From: Labilithrix sp.
GTDB lineage: Bacteria; Myxococcota; Polyangia; Polyangiales; Polyangiaceae
Length of the DNA stretch: 48,150 nt
Reading direction: 5' to 3'
Assembly: GCA_028287035.1 (NCBI GenBank)
Contig: JAQBQL010000120.1
Coordinates: 1 to 48,150 of the forward strand
Shown one piece after another: positions 1 to 7,076 of this stretch (positions within the stretch are counted from its first letter, which is position 1; each line of letters begins with the position of its first letter). The notes under the pieces were generated by a model. That model was not told the origin of the DNA, did not search any database, and saw only the letters and a list, made by a program, of their open reading frames with translations. Position numbers and translations under genes: made by a program.

Positions 1-2070
1 CTCGTGCCCCCGGGCGGCGCGCCCGGCGCTGCCAGCGCGGCGCCCGCCGTGCCGGCTGCGCTCGACATCGACCCGGTGGTCGTCGCGCTCGGCCGCAGCA
101 CGGCCGGTCCGGGCACTCCCGAGGACATCGCGAAGGCGCGCACGGGCGTGGTCCGGCTCTGCGACGACAGCCTCGCGCGCGCCGCGCTGATCCTCGGTGA
201 GGTGCGGGCCATGGACACCAAGCCCGACGCCGAGCTCACCTTCGAGGCGACGCTGGGCGGCCTCGATCGCGCGCAGATCGCCATCCGCAACGCCGCCGAT
301 TTTCCGGGCCTCCTCGCGGTGGCCCATCCCGACGACGCGGTCCGCGAGCAGGCGAAGAGCTGCGAGCCGAAGGTCGAGAAGCTCGAGACCGAGATGTGGC
401 TCGACGCGGCCCTCGCGCGCGTCGTGAAGCGCTACGCCGCGAAGAAGGAGCCCCTCGTCGGCGTGCGGGCCCGTCTCCTCGCCCACACCCTCCGTGACTT
501 CCGGCGCAACGGCCTGGAGCTCGACGAGAAGGGCCAGGCGCGGGTGCGCTCGCTGAACGAGGAGCTCACGAAGCTCGGTCAGGACTTCGACACGAACCTC
601 GCCGCCTCGCACCTCACCGTGGACGCGACCCCGCAGCAGCTCGAGGGCCTTCCCAAGGAGTGGCTCGCCGCCCACAAGCCAGAGGCCGACGGCAAGATCC
701 GGGTCACGACCGACTACCCGGATTACTTCCCGGTCGTCACCTACGCGAAGGACCGCAAGGTCGCCCTCGAGCTGTTCAAGCAGTTCGACAACCGCGCCGC
801 CGACAAGAACGTGCCGCTGCTCGACCGCATCCTCGCCCTGCGTAACGAGAAGGCGAAGCTCCTCGGCTACCCGACGTGGGCGGACTACGTGCTCGAGCCT
901 CGGATGGCGAAGGACGCGAAGACCGTCGCCACGTTCCTCGACGGCCTCAGGAAGCACGTCGCGCCCAAGGCGCAGGCCGAGATGGCGGAGTTCCGCGCGC
1001 TGCACGTGAAGCTCGGCGGAAGTGCGAACGACCCGATCCCGCCGTCCGACCGGCTGTATCTCGAGGACCAGCTGCGCCAGTCGAAGTACGGGCTCGACTC
1101 CAAAGAGGTCAGCCAGTACTTCGAGGTGCGCAAGGTGAAGGAGGGCCTCCTCACGATCACGAGCCGCATGTTCGGCATCAAGTTCCGCCCGGCGCCCGAC
1201 ATGCCGACCTGGCATCCCGACGTCGAGCCGGTGGAGGTCACCGACAACGACGGCAAGGTGATCGGGCGCTTCTACTTCGACCTCTACCCGCGCGAGGGCA
1301 AGTACAAGCACGCGGCGGTCTTCAGCATCCGCGACACCGTCAAGCTGCCGGACGGCTCGCGCCTCGTGCCGATCGCCGCCATCGAGTGCAACTTCCCGCG
1401 CCCGGGCGGCGGCGGGCCCGCGCTGATGACCCATCAGGACGCGGTCACGTTCTTCCACGAGTTCGGACACATCCTGCACCACGTCCTCAGCGAGTCCGAG
1501 CTGTCGACCTTCGCCGGCACGAGCGTGGCGCGCGACTTCGTGGAGTCGCCGTCGCAGATGCTCGAGGAGTGGGCGTGGTCGAAGCAGACGCTCGATCTGT
1601 TTGCCGTGCACCACGAGACCGGCAAGCCGATGCCGCAGGCACTGCACAGCGCGATGGTGCGCTCGCGCGGGTTCGGCCGCGCGCTCGCGACGCAGCGTCA
1701 GCTGTTCCTCGCCGCCCTCGACCAGACGTACCACACGCGTACGCCCCCCTTCGACACCACCAAGGTCCTGCAGGAGACGAACGACGCGTACACCGCGTTC
1801 AAGTACGTCGACGGCACGCACTTCCAGGCGACCTTCGGGCACCTCATCGGGTACGACGCGGGCTACTACGGCTACCAGTGGGCGCTGTCGATCGCGCAGG
1901 ACCTCTTCACGCGCTTCAAGCGCGAGGGGCTCCTCAACACGAAGACGGCCGCCGACTACCGCGCCGCCATCCTGTCGCGCGGCGGGAGCGACGACGAGAC
2001 GAAGCTCGTGACGAAGTTCCTGGGGCGGCCGCCGAGCGACGCCGCCTACAAGGCGCTCCTCCTCGAGTAG
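1..2070 (+). CDS. M3 family oligopeptidase (5' partial)
   Basis: This encodes a zinc metallopeptidase of the thimet oligopeptidase/oligopeptidase F group (M3), which cleaves short peptides. The frame is open at the window edge, so the true start is probably upstream; a GTG at 4 is the first start codon visible but is followed by an Ala/Pro/Gly-rich stretch that reads like the mature N-terminus of an exported protein whose signal peptide lies outside. The zinc site HEFGH is at about residue 485 counted from the GTG, inside the typical FFHEFGHILH context, and the downstream FVESPSQ carries the third zinc ligand Glu. The helical N-terminal half and the conserved C-terminal region are complete. 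The next gene, a dipeptide epimerase, starts 4 nt after the stop, so the two are probably co-transcribed and may act together in peptide breakdown. Family assignment is firm; substrate and location are inferred. Confidence 0.93.
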   Translation, partial: LVPPGGAPGAASAAPAVPAALDIDPVVVALGRSTAGPGTPEDIAKARTGVVRLCDDSLARAALILGEVRAMDTKPDAELTFEATLGGLDRAQIAIRNAADFPGLLAVAHPDDAVREQAKSCEPKVEKLETEMWLDAALARVVKRYAAKKEPLVGVRARLLAHTLRDFRRNGLELDEKGQARVRSLNEELTKLGQDFDTNLAASHLTVDATPQQLEGLPKEWLAAHKPEADGKIRVTTDYPDYFPVVTYAKDRKVALELFKQFDNRAADKNVPLLDRILALRNEKAKLLGYPTWADYVLEPRMAKDAKTVATFLDGLRKHVAPKAQAEMAEFRALHVKLGGSANDPIPPSDRLYLEDQLRQSKYGLDSKEVSQYFEVRKVKEGLLTITSRMFGIKFRPAPDMPTWHPDVEPVEVTDNDGKVIGRFYFDLYPREGKYKHAAVFSIRDTVKLPDGSRLVPIAAIECNFPRPGGGGPALMTHQDAVTFFHEFGHILHHVLSESELSTFAGTSVARDFVESPSQMLEEWAWSKQTLDLFAVHHETGKPMPQALHSAMVRSRGFGRALATQRQLFLAALDQTYHTRTPPFDTTKVLQETNDAYTAFKYVDGTHFQATFGHLIGYDAGYYGYQWALSIAQDLFTRFKREGLLNTKTAADYRAAILSRGGSDDETKLVTKFLGRPPSDAAYKALLLE

Positions 2071-2074
2071 TCGC

Positions 2075-3175
2075 ATGAGCGGCTTCGCCATCGCGAGCGT
2101 CCGTGCGCGGCGCCTCGACATCCCGATGAAGAAGGCCTTCGGCATCGCCGGAGGCGCCCAGGAGGTCGCGCGCAACGTGCTCGTCGAGGTGACGCTCGCG
2201 TCGGGGGCGCGCGGCTACGGCGAGGCGGCGCCGCTGCCGCCGTTCAACGGCGAGACGCAGGAGAACGCGCTCGCCGCCATCGAAGCCGCGGCGTCCGAGC
2301 TCGTGGGCGCCGACGTCCGCTCGTGGCGCGCGCTCGCCGAGCGGGCGCAGGACCTGACCGCGCGTGGAACGCCATCGGCGTCTGCGGCGTGCGCGCTCGA
2401 GACCGCCGCGCTCGACGCGCTCTGCCGCGCCAACGGGAGCTCCCTGCTCGCGTTCTTCGGCGGGGCCGCGGCGTCGGTGGTGACGGACGTCACGATCACG
2501 ACGGGCACCGCGGCGCAGGCGGCCGCCGAGGCGCGCGAGCATGCGGCGTTCGGCACGCTGAAGATCAAGGTCGGCGGCGCGGCCGATCACGACGTGGACC
2601 ACGACGTCGCGCGCGTCCTCGCGGTGCACGAGGCGCGGCCCGATGCGCGCCTCCTGCTCGATGCAAACGGCGGCCTGTCGGTGGCGGGCGCGTTGCATCT
2701 GGCGCGCGAGCTGGGCGCGCGGGGCGTCGTGCCAGCGCTCTTCGAGCAGCCCGTCGCGGCGGGCAGCTGGGAGGCGCTCGCGGAGGTGCGCGCGAAGACG
2801 GGGCTCCTCGTCGCGATCGACGAGTCGGTCACGCGCCCCGAGGACGTGGTCGCGGCGCATCGCGCGGGCGCCGCCGACGCCGCGAACGTGAAGATCATGA
2901 AGAGCGGCATCGCGCGCGCCATCGACATCGCCGCCGCGATCCGCGCGTGCGGGCTCCTACCGATGATCGGCGGCATGGTCGAGGCGCGGGTGGCGATGGG
3001 CACGTCGGCGTGCCTCGCCGCGGGCCTCGGCGGCTTCGCGTTCGTCGACCTCGACACGCCGCTGTTCCTGGCGGAAGACCCCTTCGACGGCGGCTACACG
3101 CAAGCCGGCGAGCGGCTGGATCTCACGAGCATCGACGTGGGCCATGGCTGCGTCCCTCGCCATCGTGAAGGGTGA
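2075..3175 (+). CDS. dipeptide epimerase, enolase superfamily (L-Ala-D/L-Glu epimerase type)
   Basis: The 366-residue protein is a member of the mandelate racemase/muconate-lactonizing branch of the enolase superfamily. Visible landmarks in order are an N-terminal capping domain, the KIKVGG strand with the catalytic Lys pair (K-x-K), the LLLDANGG metal-ligand strand, the FEQPV strand with the Glu ligand, the AIDES strand with the Asp ligand and the VKIMKSG strand with the second catalytic Lys. This layout fits dipeptide epimerases that interconvert L-Ala-D-Glu and L-Ala-L-Glu during murein peptide recycling, though related epimerases act on other dipeptides. ATG at 2075 lies 4 nt after the M3 peptidase stop, suggesting an operon that cleaves and epimerises peptides. 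The exact dipeptide specificity cannot be read from the sequence. Confidence 0.88.
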   Translation: MSGFAIASVRARRLDIPMKKAFGIAGGAQEVARNVLVEVTLASGARGYGEAAPLPPFNGETQENALAAIEAAASELVGADVRSWRALAERAQDLTARGTPSASAACALETAALDALCRANGSSLLAFFGGAAASVVTDVTITTGTAAQAAAEAREHAAFGTLKIKVGGAADHDVDHDVARVLAVHEARPDARLLLDANGGLSVAGALHLARELGARGVVPALFEQPVAAGSWEALAEVRAKTGLLVAIDESVTRPEDVVAAHRAGAADAANVKIMKSGIARAIDIAAAIRACGLLPMIGGMVEARVAMGTSACLAAGLGGFAFVDLDTPLFLAEDPFDGGYTQAGERLDLTSIDVGHGCVPRHREG

Positions 3176-3264
3176 CGAGCGGCTCTGCGTGTCGCTACGT
3201 CGTGATCGAAGTGAATCTCGTCTGGTAGGAGAGCAAGGCCGCGGCGATGATAGCGCTGCGTGAC

Positions 3265-3334
3265 GAGGCTGCTGAAATTCCCGGACGCACGAGAACGCGC
3301 CGGCGGGGCAACCGTACTTCCGATTCGGAAGTAA
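3265..3334 (+). repeat. dispersed repeat copy A with terminal palindrome
   Basis: A segment of about 70 bp begins with GAGGCTGCTGAAA and ends with the perfect palindrome ACTTCCG-ATT-CGGAAGT (3316-3332). A second copy in the same orientation lies at 6344-6416: the first 13 bases are identical and the last 20 or so nearly so, with a more diverged middle. The palindrome begins a few bases beyond the stop codon of the HNH gene (3339, minus strand), where it could also act as a transcription stop. The conserved ends and variable middle suggest a small non-autonomous element or the remains of insertion-sequence ends, but no transposase is present and target-site duplications were not established. 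Confidence 0.6.
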
Positions 3335-3338
3335 CCCC

Positions 3339-4493
3339 TCACGCAGGCGCGAGCACCCGCAGCGCGTCGCGAAGCAGATCGGGCAGAGGCGGCTCTTCGC
3401 CATGCGATGCAGCCGATACCACCGACGTCACGGCGCGCGCGGCCTCCGTCGCCTTGAAGCCGAGCCCGACGAGCGCGCCGCGGAGCAGCTCGCGCGTCCG
3501 GTCCATGACCGGTGTCGTGCCGGAGCGACGCTCCGCGATCTTCGCCTCGACGTGCGCGCGCCCGAAGTCCTGCTCGGCATGCAGCCGGTTGTGCGCGCGA
3601 CACCGCACGCCGAGATTGTCAGGATTGTCACTGCCCCCGAGCGCGCGGGCGTGAAGATGATCCAGCTCCAGCATGTGCGTCGACGGACAGCGACGCCCAC
3701 TGTCGTCCTGATATCCGCAGCGATGCCCATCCCGCGCGAACACCGCGCGCACCGCCGCGCGTGAGATTCCTGCCTTCGCGTCAGCGGTTTCCGGTGTGGT
3801 TCGCGGACGCTCGGCGAGCCCGAGCCGCTCCTTCTCCAGCTTCGCGAGCAGCAGATCGAGGGCCGCCTCCACCGTCACGGCCAGGTCTCGATCGGGCTGC
3901 CGATGGCTCAGGAGATCGCGCGCCCTCTCGAGCTTGTCGTGCAGCTTCTGGCTCACGGTCATCTGCAGCGCATACCGCGCCTCGCCGAGGGGCTCGATGC
4001 GTGCGCGCGGCGTCGGCATGGGCGCGGCCTCTGCTGACGCCAGCAGAGGTGCCTGCTCCACGACACGTTCCAATCGCGTCGGCACGGCCGGCCGCGGCGC
4101 ACGCTCGACGAGCAGCGCCTTCACCTCGCTGGTCGTCTTTCCAGCCACCAGCGCGACCAGCGACGCAGCGTTCTCGGCCGTGAGGAGCCCGTCCAGCATC
4201 ACCATGCTCGAGAGCGTGAGATGCCCCTCCGCAAGGTGGTCGAGCAGCTCCGGATGACGCCGCACCATCTTGACTGCCACCGATCTCCGAAAGGAGCCGG
4301 ACTCGCTCATCAGGAGAAAGCGCCTGCAGAAATCGTAGATCGAGGTGTACGCCGTGCGCAGCTCGAGCCGCCGGTCCTCGACCTCCACGAGCATGCGGAG
4401 CATCCGCGCGTCGATGCGGCGCTTCGTCGAGCGCAGCGCCTGGAGGGCGGCGAGGAGCTGGTCGTCTTCATATCCGTCGAGGTCAGACTGCAT
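3339..4493 (-). CDS. HNH endonuclease with DUF222-like front and RuvA domain III-like tail
   Basis: The 384-residue protein has a helical N-terminal part (about residues 1-240) resembling DUF222/13E12-type HNH proteins, an HNH nuclease module at about 249-310 (ARDGHRCGY, two Cys pairs, LELDHLHARALGGSD, then RCRAHN), and a C-terminal segment at about 336-384 containing ALVGLGFKATEAARAV, which closely resembles domain III of the Holliday-junction protein RuvA. HNH modules cut or nick DNA using one metal ion; the RuvA-III segment normally binds RuvB. ATG at 4493 is preceded by AT-rich DNA and no clear Shine-Dalgarno. Such proteins occur in many copies in myxobacterial genomes. The gene sits between copies of a short repeat, which suggests a mobile patch. 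The biological role is unknown. Confidence 0.82.
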   Translation of the reverse strand: MQSDLDGYEDDQLLAALQALRSTKRRIDARMLRMLVEVEDRRLELRTAYTSIYDFCRRFLLMSESGSFRRSVAVKMVRRHPELLDHLAEGHLTLSSMVMLDGLLTAENAASLVALVAGKTTSEVKALLVERAPRPAVPTRLERVVEQAPLLASAEAAPMPTPRARIEPLGEARYALQMTVSQKLHDKLERARDLLSHRQPDRDLAVTVEAALDLLLAKLEKERLGLAERPRTTPETADAKAGISRAAVRAVFARDGHRCGYQDDSGRRCPSTHMLELDHLHARALGGSDNPDNLGVRCRAHNRLHAEQDFGRAHVEAKIAERRSGTTPVMDRTRELLRGALVGLGFKATEAARAVTSVVSAASHGEEPPLPDLLRDALRVLAPA

Positions 4494-4511
4494 CCGTAGA
4501 TATTAGCTCGC

Positions 4512-4552
4512 ATCGTGCGTATTTTCGATATTTCGATTATCGATTTATCGGC
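4512..4552. promoter_or_regulatory. AT-rich iteron-like spot upstream of the HNH gene
   Basis: In a GC-rich genome this short stretch is strikingly AT-rich and carries several overlapping, imperfect copies of TCGATAT/TCGATTA/TCGATTTA spaced about 8 nt apart. It lies 20-60 bp upstream of the HNH start codon on the minus strand, where a promoter and operator would be expected. Promoter function is inferred from position and base composition only; no convincing -10/-35 pair was identified. Confidence 0.35.
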
Positions 4553-4579
4553 TTTTGCAGGAGACGCACCGAGCTTTGC

Positions 4580-4726
4580 AGCCTGTGGAAAGCGTGGACA
4601 GCGGCGCGCCGGGGGACAGCGGGGACAACTGCGCGGCTGGCGCGACGCGAGCCGGGGGCGGTCCCGCGCGCCGTTGCCCCCGCTGCCCCCCGTCGCTGCT
4701 TCCGCTGCCCACCCTTTCCACAGGCT
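4580..4726. repeat. large imperfect inverted repeat
   Basis: The left arm begins AGCCTGTGGAAAGCGTGGAC and the right arm ends with the matching complement. The arms are about 60 nt each, with roughly four of five positions matching and a spacer of about 25 nt. Inside the arms, GGACAGCGG-type units recur. The element occupies most of the 465-bp non-coding gap between the HNH gene and the hypothetical gene at 4959, and could fold into a long cruciform or hairpin RNA. Nothing in it looks protein-coding. Confidence 0.65.
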
Positions 4727-4797
4727 CTACGACTGATTTTTTGAATTGCTCGAGACGGCAGGGCGGTGAGGGTCGAGGGGCGATGCCGCCGACGCGG

Positions 4798-4822
4798 CGC
4801 CACTTCCTAATCGGAAGTGGCG
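4798..4822. repeat. palindrome related to the dispersed repeat
   Basis: Arms CGCCACTTCC and GGAAGTGGCG enclose the loop TAATC. The core is a variant of the ACTTCCGATTCGGAAGT palindrome found at 3316 and 6397, giving three related palindromes within 3.1 kb. The rest of the 70-bp repeat is absent here. It could be a protein-binding site or a relic of the same element. Confidence 0.55.
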
Positions 4823-4958
4823 AGAAGGGCTGCGCTGTCACGTTGCGGCGAGGAGGCGCCATTCCGTAAGCGCAGGAGGTGCTCCGGAGGCGGCCAGACG
4901 CAGCCGTGGCGTGTTGATCTGCTTCCTCTCGTGGCGGTCGTCCGGTGAGCGGCACCGA

Positions 4959-5423
4959 TCACGCGAGCGGGCCGGTCCACGTTTCGACCCGCTCCAGCCT
5001 TTCGAGCAGTCGAAGCGAGACCGCGCCGCCGCGCAGGGTGATCGTAGCGTCCGATAGCGCCCAGGTCATGTGAGCCGTGCCGAGCTCACAGGCGACGTCG
5101 CGCAGGAGGGCCGCGGGGTCGATGAACGCTCCGTCGCTGCCTCGCAGCTCACATTCGAAGACGCTGTCCGCCTCGTCGCGTGGCGGCGACCCATGGAGGT
5201 CGAAGGACTCGAGCCCCACGAACGAGAGCTCCGCCCGGAACGACCAGACTCCGCACGTCTCACCCGTCTCCCGCAGATAGACCGCAAGATGGGCGAGCTC
5301 GATACGTGCATCGCCTTTCCTCGTCATCTCGAAGCGCTCCACGATCGCGTCGTGGAGCTCCACGAGCAAAACGTCGTCCGGGTACCTGCTCGACGATGTC
5401 ATCCCCGAGCCTGGAGCGCCCAT
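4959..5423 (-). CDS. hypothetical soluble protein
   Basis: This 154-residue protein matches no family I recognise. It is acidic, rich in alternating hydrophobic residues consistent with a beta-sheet fold, and has no signal peptide or membrane segment. Motifs such as DDVLLVELHDAIVERFEM and WALSDATITLRGGAVSL give it the composition of a genuine protein rather than an antisense artefact. The ATG at 5423 lies 30 nt downstream of the preceding small membrane-protein frame, so it may be the last gene of a three-gene minus-strand unit (about 6185 to 4959) inside the repeat-bounded patch. An in-frame ATG at 5402 is an alternative start. Confidence 0.55.
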   Translation of the reverse strand: MGAPGSGMTSSSRYPDDVLLVELHDAIVERFEMTRKGDARIELAHLAVYLRETGETCGVWSFRAELSFVGLESFDLHGSPPRDEADSVFECELRGSDGAFIDPAALLRDVACELGTAHMTWALSDATITLRGGAVSLRLLERLERVETWTGPLA

Positions 5424-5453
5424 CTCAGAATGCCGGGTCCGCCTGGATCGAAA

Positions 5454-5778
5454 TCAAGAGAGTAATTGCGCATACCGCAATCCACATCGAACGAGCGACC
5501 AGTGAGCTGAAAGCAAAGCCGCCGTGGAAGCGGAGACCTGGTCAAAGCCGTGGCGATCGCCCCCCCCAGCAAGGCACATTCCGCCGGCCAAGGTGGGAAC
5601 CCACCAAACGATATCCAGGCTCAGCGTCGCGGCCAGCAGCACGGAGACCATCGCGAGAACGAGGTCCACGAGCACGCGACGCCGCGCTGCCGAGGCGTTC
5701 GAGTGAGGGTGCGTTGCAGAGGCTGGCGAAGGCAGTCATGACGACAGCAACCCAGAGAGCAGTGTGGAGCGAGGCCAT
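5454..5778 (-). pseudogene. small membrane protein, apparently frameshifted
   Basis: An ATG at 5778, with GAGGTG upstream, opens a hydrophobic signal-like segment (MASLHTALWVAVVMTAFASL), but that frame then turns into low-complexity Arg-rich sequence. A second frame, readable from about 5735 (GTG at 5675), gives a convincing membrane segment (LVLAMVSVLLAATLSLDIVW) and ends at 5454. The simplest reading is one small membrane protein broken by a frameshift near 5690-5735, caused by mutation or sequencing error. Alternatively only the 73-residue frame from GTG 5675 is expressed. The ATG is 14 nt after the stop of the upstream membrane-protein gene, so it belongs to that transcription unit. Confidence 0.35.
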
Positions 5779-5792
5779 CGCGTTTGTGCACC

Positions 5793-6185
5793 TCAGGTGG
5801 CGATTCCGATGCTGAACAGGTATCCCGTGAAATACCAGAGCAGGACCCCGAGGGCCAACACGCCGCGCGATGGCCTACGGAGGTAGAAGTAAAGAGGCGC
5901 CGCCGCCGCGAGAGTAGTGGGTACGAGGAGAGTCAGCGCCTCCGCGGGGTACGAGCGGAAGGCCTCCGCTTGCAAGGCGCCCCACCAGCCAGAGATCGGT
6001 CCACCGCTGAGTCGCAAGAACAGATGGTCGATCCCGGTCCCGGCATTCGCACGTGTCGTGAGGAGGTTCGCCAGCGCGAGTGCGACGACGGCAACCATGA
6101 CGTCCAACCACCGCCTGCAAGGCGCGCCATTCGCCGGGGCCGGCGGTCGCGACCTGGAGCTCGGTTTGGGTTGTGGGTCGCGCAT
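5793..6185 (-). CDS. hypothetical membrane protein, three predicted membrane segments
   Basis: The protein has a short Pro/Ser/Arg-rich cytoplasmic N-terminus, a membrane segment around DVMVAVVALALANLL, a loop containing FLRLSGGPISGWWGAL, and two further hydrophobic segments (ALTLLVPTTLAAAAPLYFYL and GVLALGVLLWYFTGYLFSIG). No family is recognised. The start is uncertain: ATG codons at 6185 and 6206 are both possible and neither has a strong ribosome binding site; a more upstream ATG at 6377 lies inside the dispersed repeat and is unlikely. It appears to lead a small minus-strand unit of three genes of unknown function. Confidence 0.45.
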   Translation of the reverse strand: MRDPQPKPSSRSRPPAPANGAPCRRWLDVMVAVVALALANLLTTRANAGTGIDHLFLRLSGGPISGWWGALQAEAFRSYPAEALTLLVPTTLAAAAPLYFYLRRPSRGVLALGVLLWYFTGYLFSIGIAT

Positions 6186-6343
6186 CGGTCGAGACTCAGG
6201 GCGCATGTCTGCGGGACGTCGGAAGCGCTGCGCGCCGTCAGCGTTCGGAGCCGGCGCTGACGATGGCGTGAGCCAGCTGGCGGCCTTGACAGCATCACAA
6301 GATGCCCCGCTCGCCGGGCAGTAGTACTGACAGGACTGCCTAG

Positions 6344-6416
6344 GAGGCTGCTGAAAACGGGTTCCGAGATGCACCACAAGGCGCGCGCCGCACCGTAGTT
6401 CCGATTCGGAAGTGAC
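6344..6416 (+). repeat. dispersed repeat copy B
   Basis: This is the second copy of the element at 3265-3334 in direct orientation. It starts with GAGGCTGCTGAAA and ends with GCACCGTAGTTCCGATTCGGAAGTG-type sequence, in which the palindrome core TTCCGATTCGGAA is kept while the outer arm has one mismatch. It lies about 160 bp upstream of the small membrane-protein gene. Together with copy A it brackets the 3.1-kb patch with the HNH gene. The stretch from here to 6650 shows no convincing gene. Confidence 0.6.
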
Positions 6417-6650
6417 ATGGAGGTTCGGCTTGCCGTCGTCGCTCCCGGCCGAATCCTGAGGACCTTGGCCCGAATCTCCCTTCTTTATTGGTCCTTTTTC
6501 GACCTAGACGGGATCCATCGATGGGGACCGTGCCGGTTGGGCACGAATCCGTGCTTCGCACGTCGCGATGCCTGCGTACGCCGCCCTCATCAGGCCCTTC
6601 ATCATGGACCGTCGCCGCCATCTTCCGTCGCTGGGCTCCACCGGAGAATC

Positions 6651-7064
6651 CTAAGCCCGTTTGCGCGCGCGCTTCGTGCGCGTCGGCACCGGCTGCACTG
6701 CGCCCGACGAGGAGGCGCGCTCGGAGCGCATCGCAAGGCAGCGCGGCCCCCAGCGGCGCGTTAGCCCAGGACGGGCCGGAAGGTCATGAGCCTCGATCAG
6801 GTCCGGGTAGCTGTCACCGATCGGATAGAGAAGCTCGTCCCCGAGCACCGAATAGAGGTGCCCGAGGGTCTGGCCCAGGCGCGCCCACTCGTCTGGAGCC
6901 ATCACCGAGTTGCAACGCGCAAGCAGCTCGCCGGTCGCTTGCATGTAACGGGTGGTCAATCCGGCCAGCCGCTTTGCTTCGCGTCGCGAGATCATCGGCA
7001 GACGTTCCTCGCTTGGATCCATGCCATCAGCGTGCAAAGGGGTCTTCCGACGGGCGGTGGCCAC
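6651..7064 (-). CDS. hypothetical protein
   Basis: This 137-residue protein is predicted to be mostly helical, with a conserved-looking centre (ISRREAKRLAGLTTRYMQ, then DEWARLGQTLGHLYSVLGDE) and an Arg/Ser-rich basic C-terminus. No family is recognised and no signal peptide or membrane segment is seen. The GTG at 7064 has GGGGCGG a few bases upstream and lies 12 nt past the stop of the preceding membrane-protein gene, which favours it over an ATG at 7022. It is probably the last gene of the minus-strand ArsA operon. Confidence 0.55.
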   Translation of the reverse strand: MATARRKTPLHADGMDPSEERLPMISRREAKRLAGLTTRYMQATGELLARCNSVMAPDEWARLGQTLGHLYSVLGDELLYPIGDSYPDLIEAHDLPARPGLTRRWGPRCLAMRSERASSSGAVQPVPTRTKRARKRA

Positions 7065-7076
7065 ACGAATCCGCCC

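Noticed and set aside
4555..4869. A small plus-strand gene across the long inverted repeat
   Set aside because: Its translation follows the repeat arms and has no plausible protein features; both arms give similar low-complexity reading on opposite strands.
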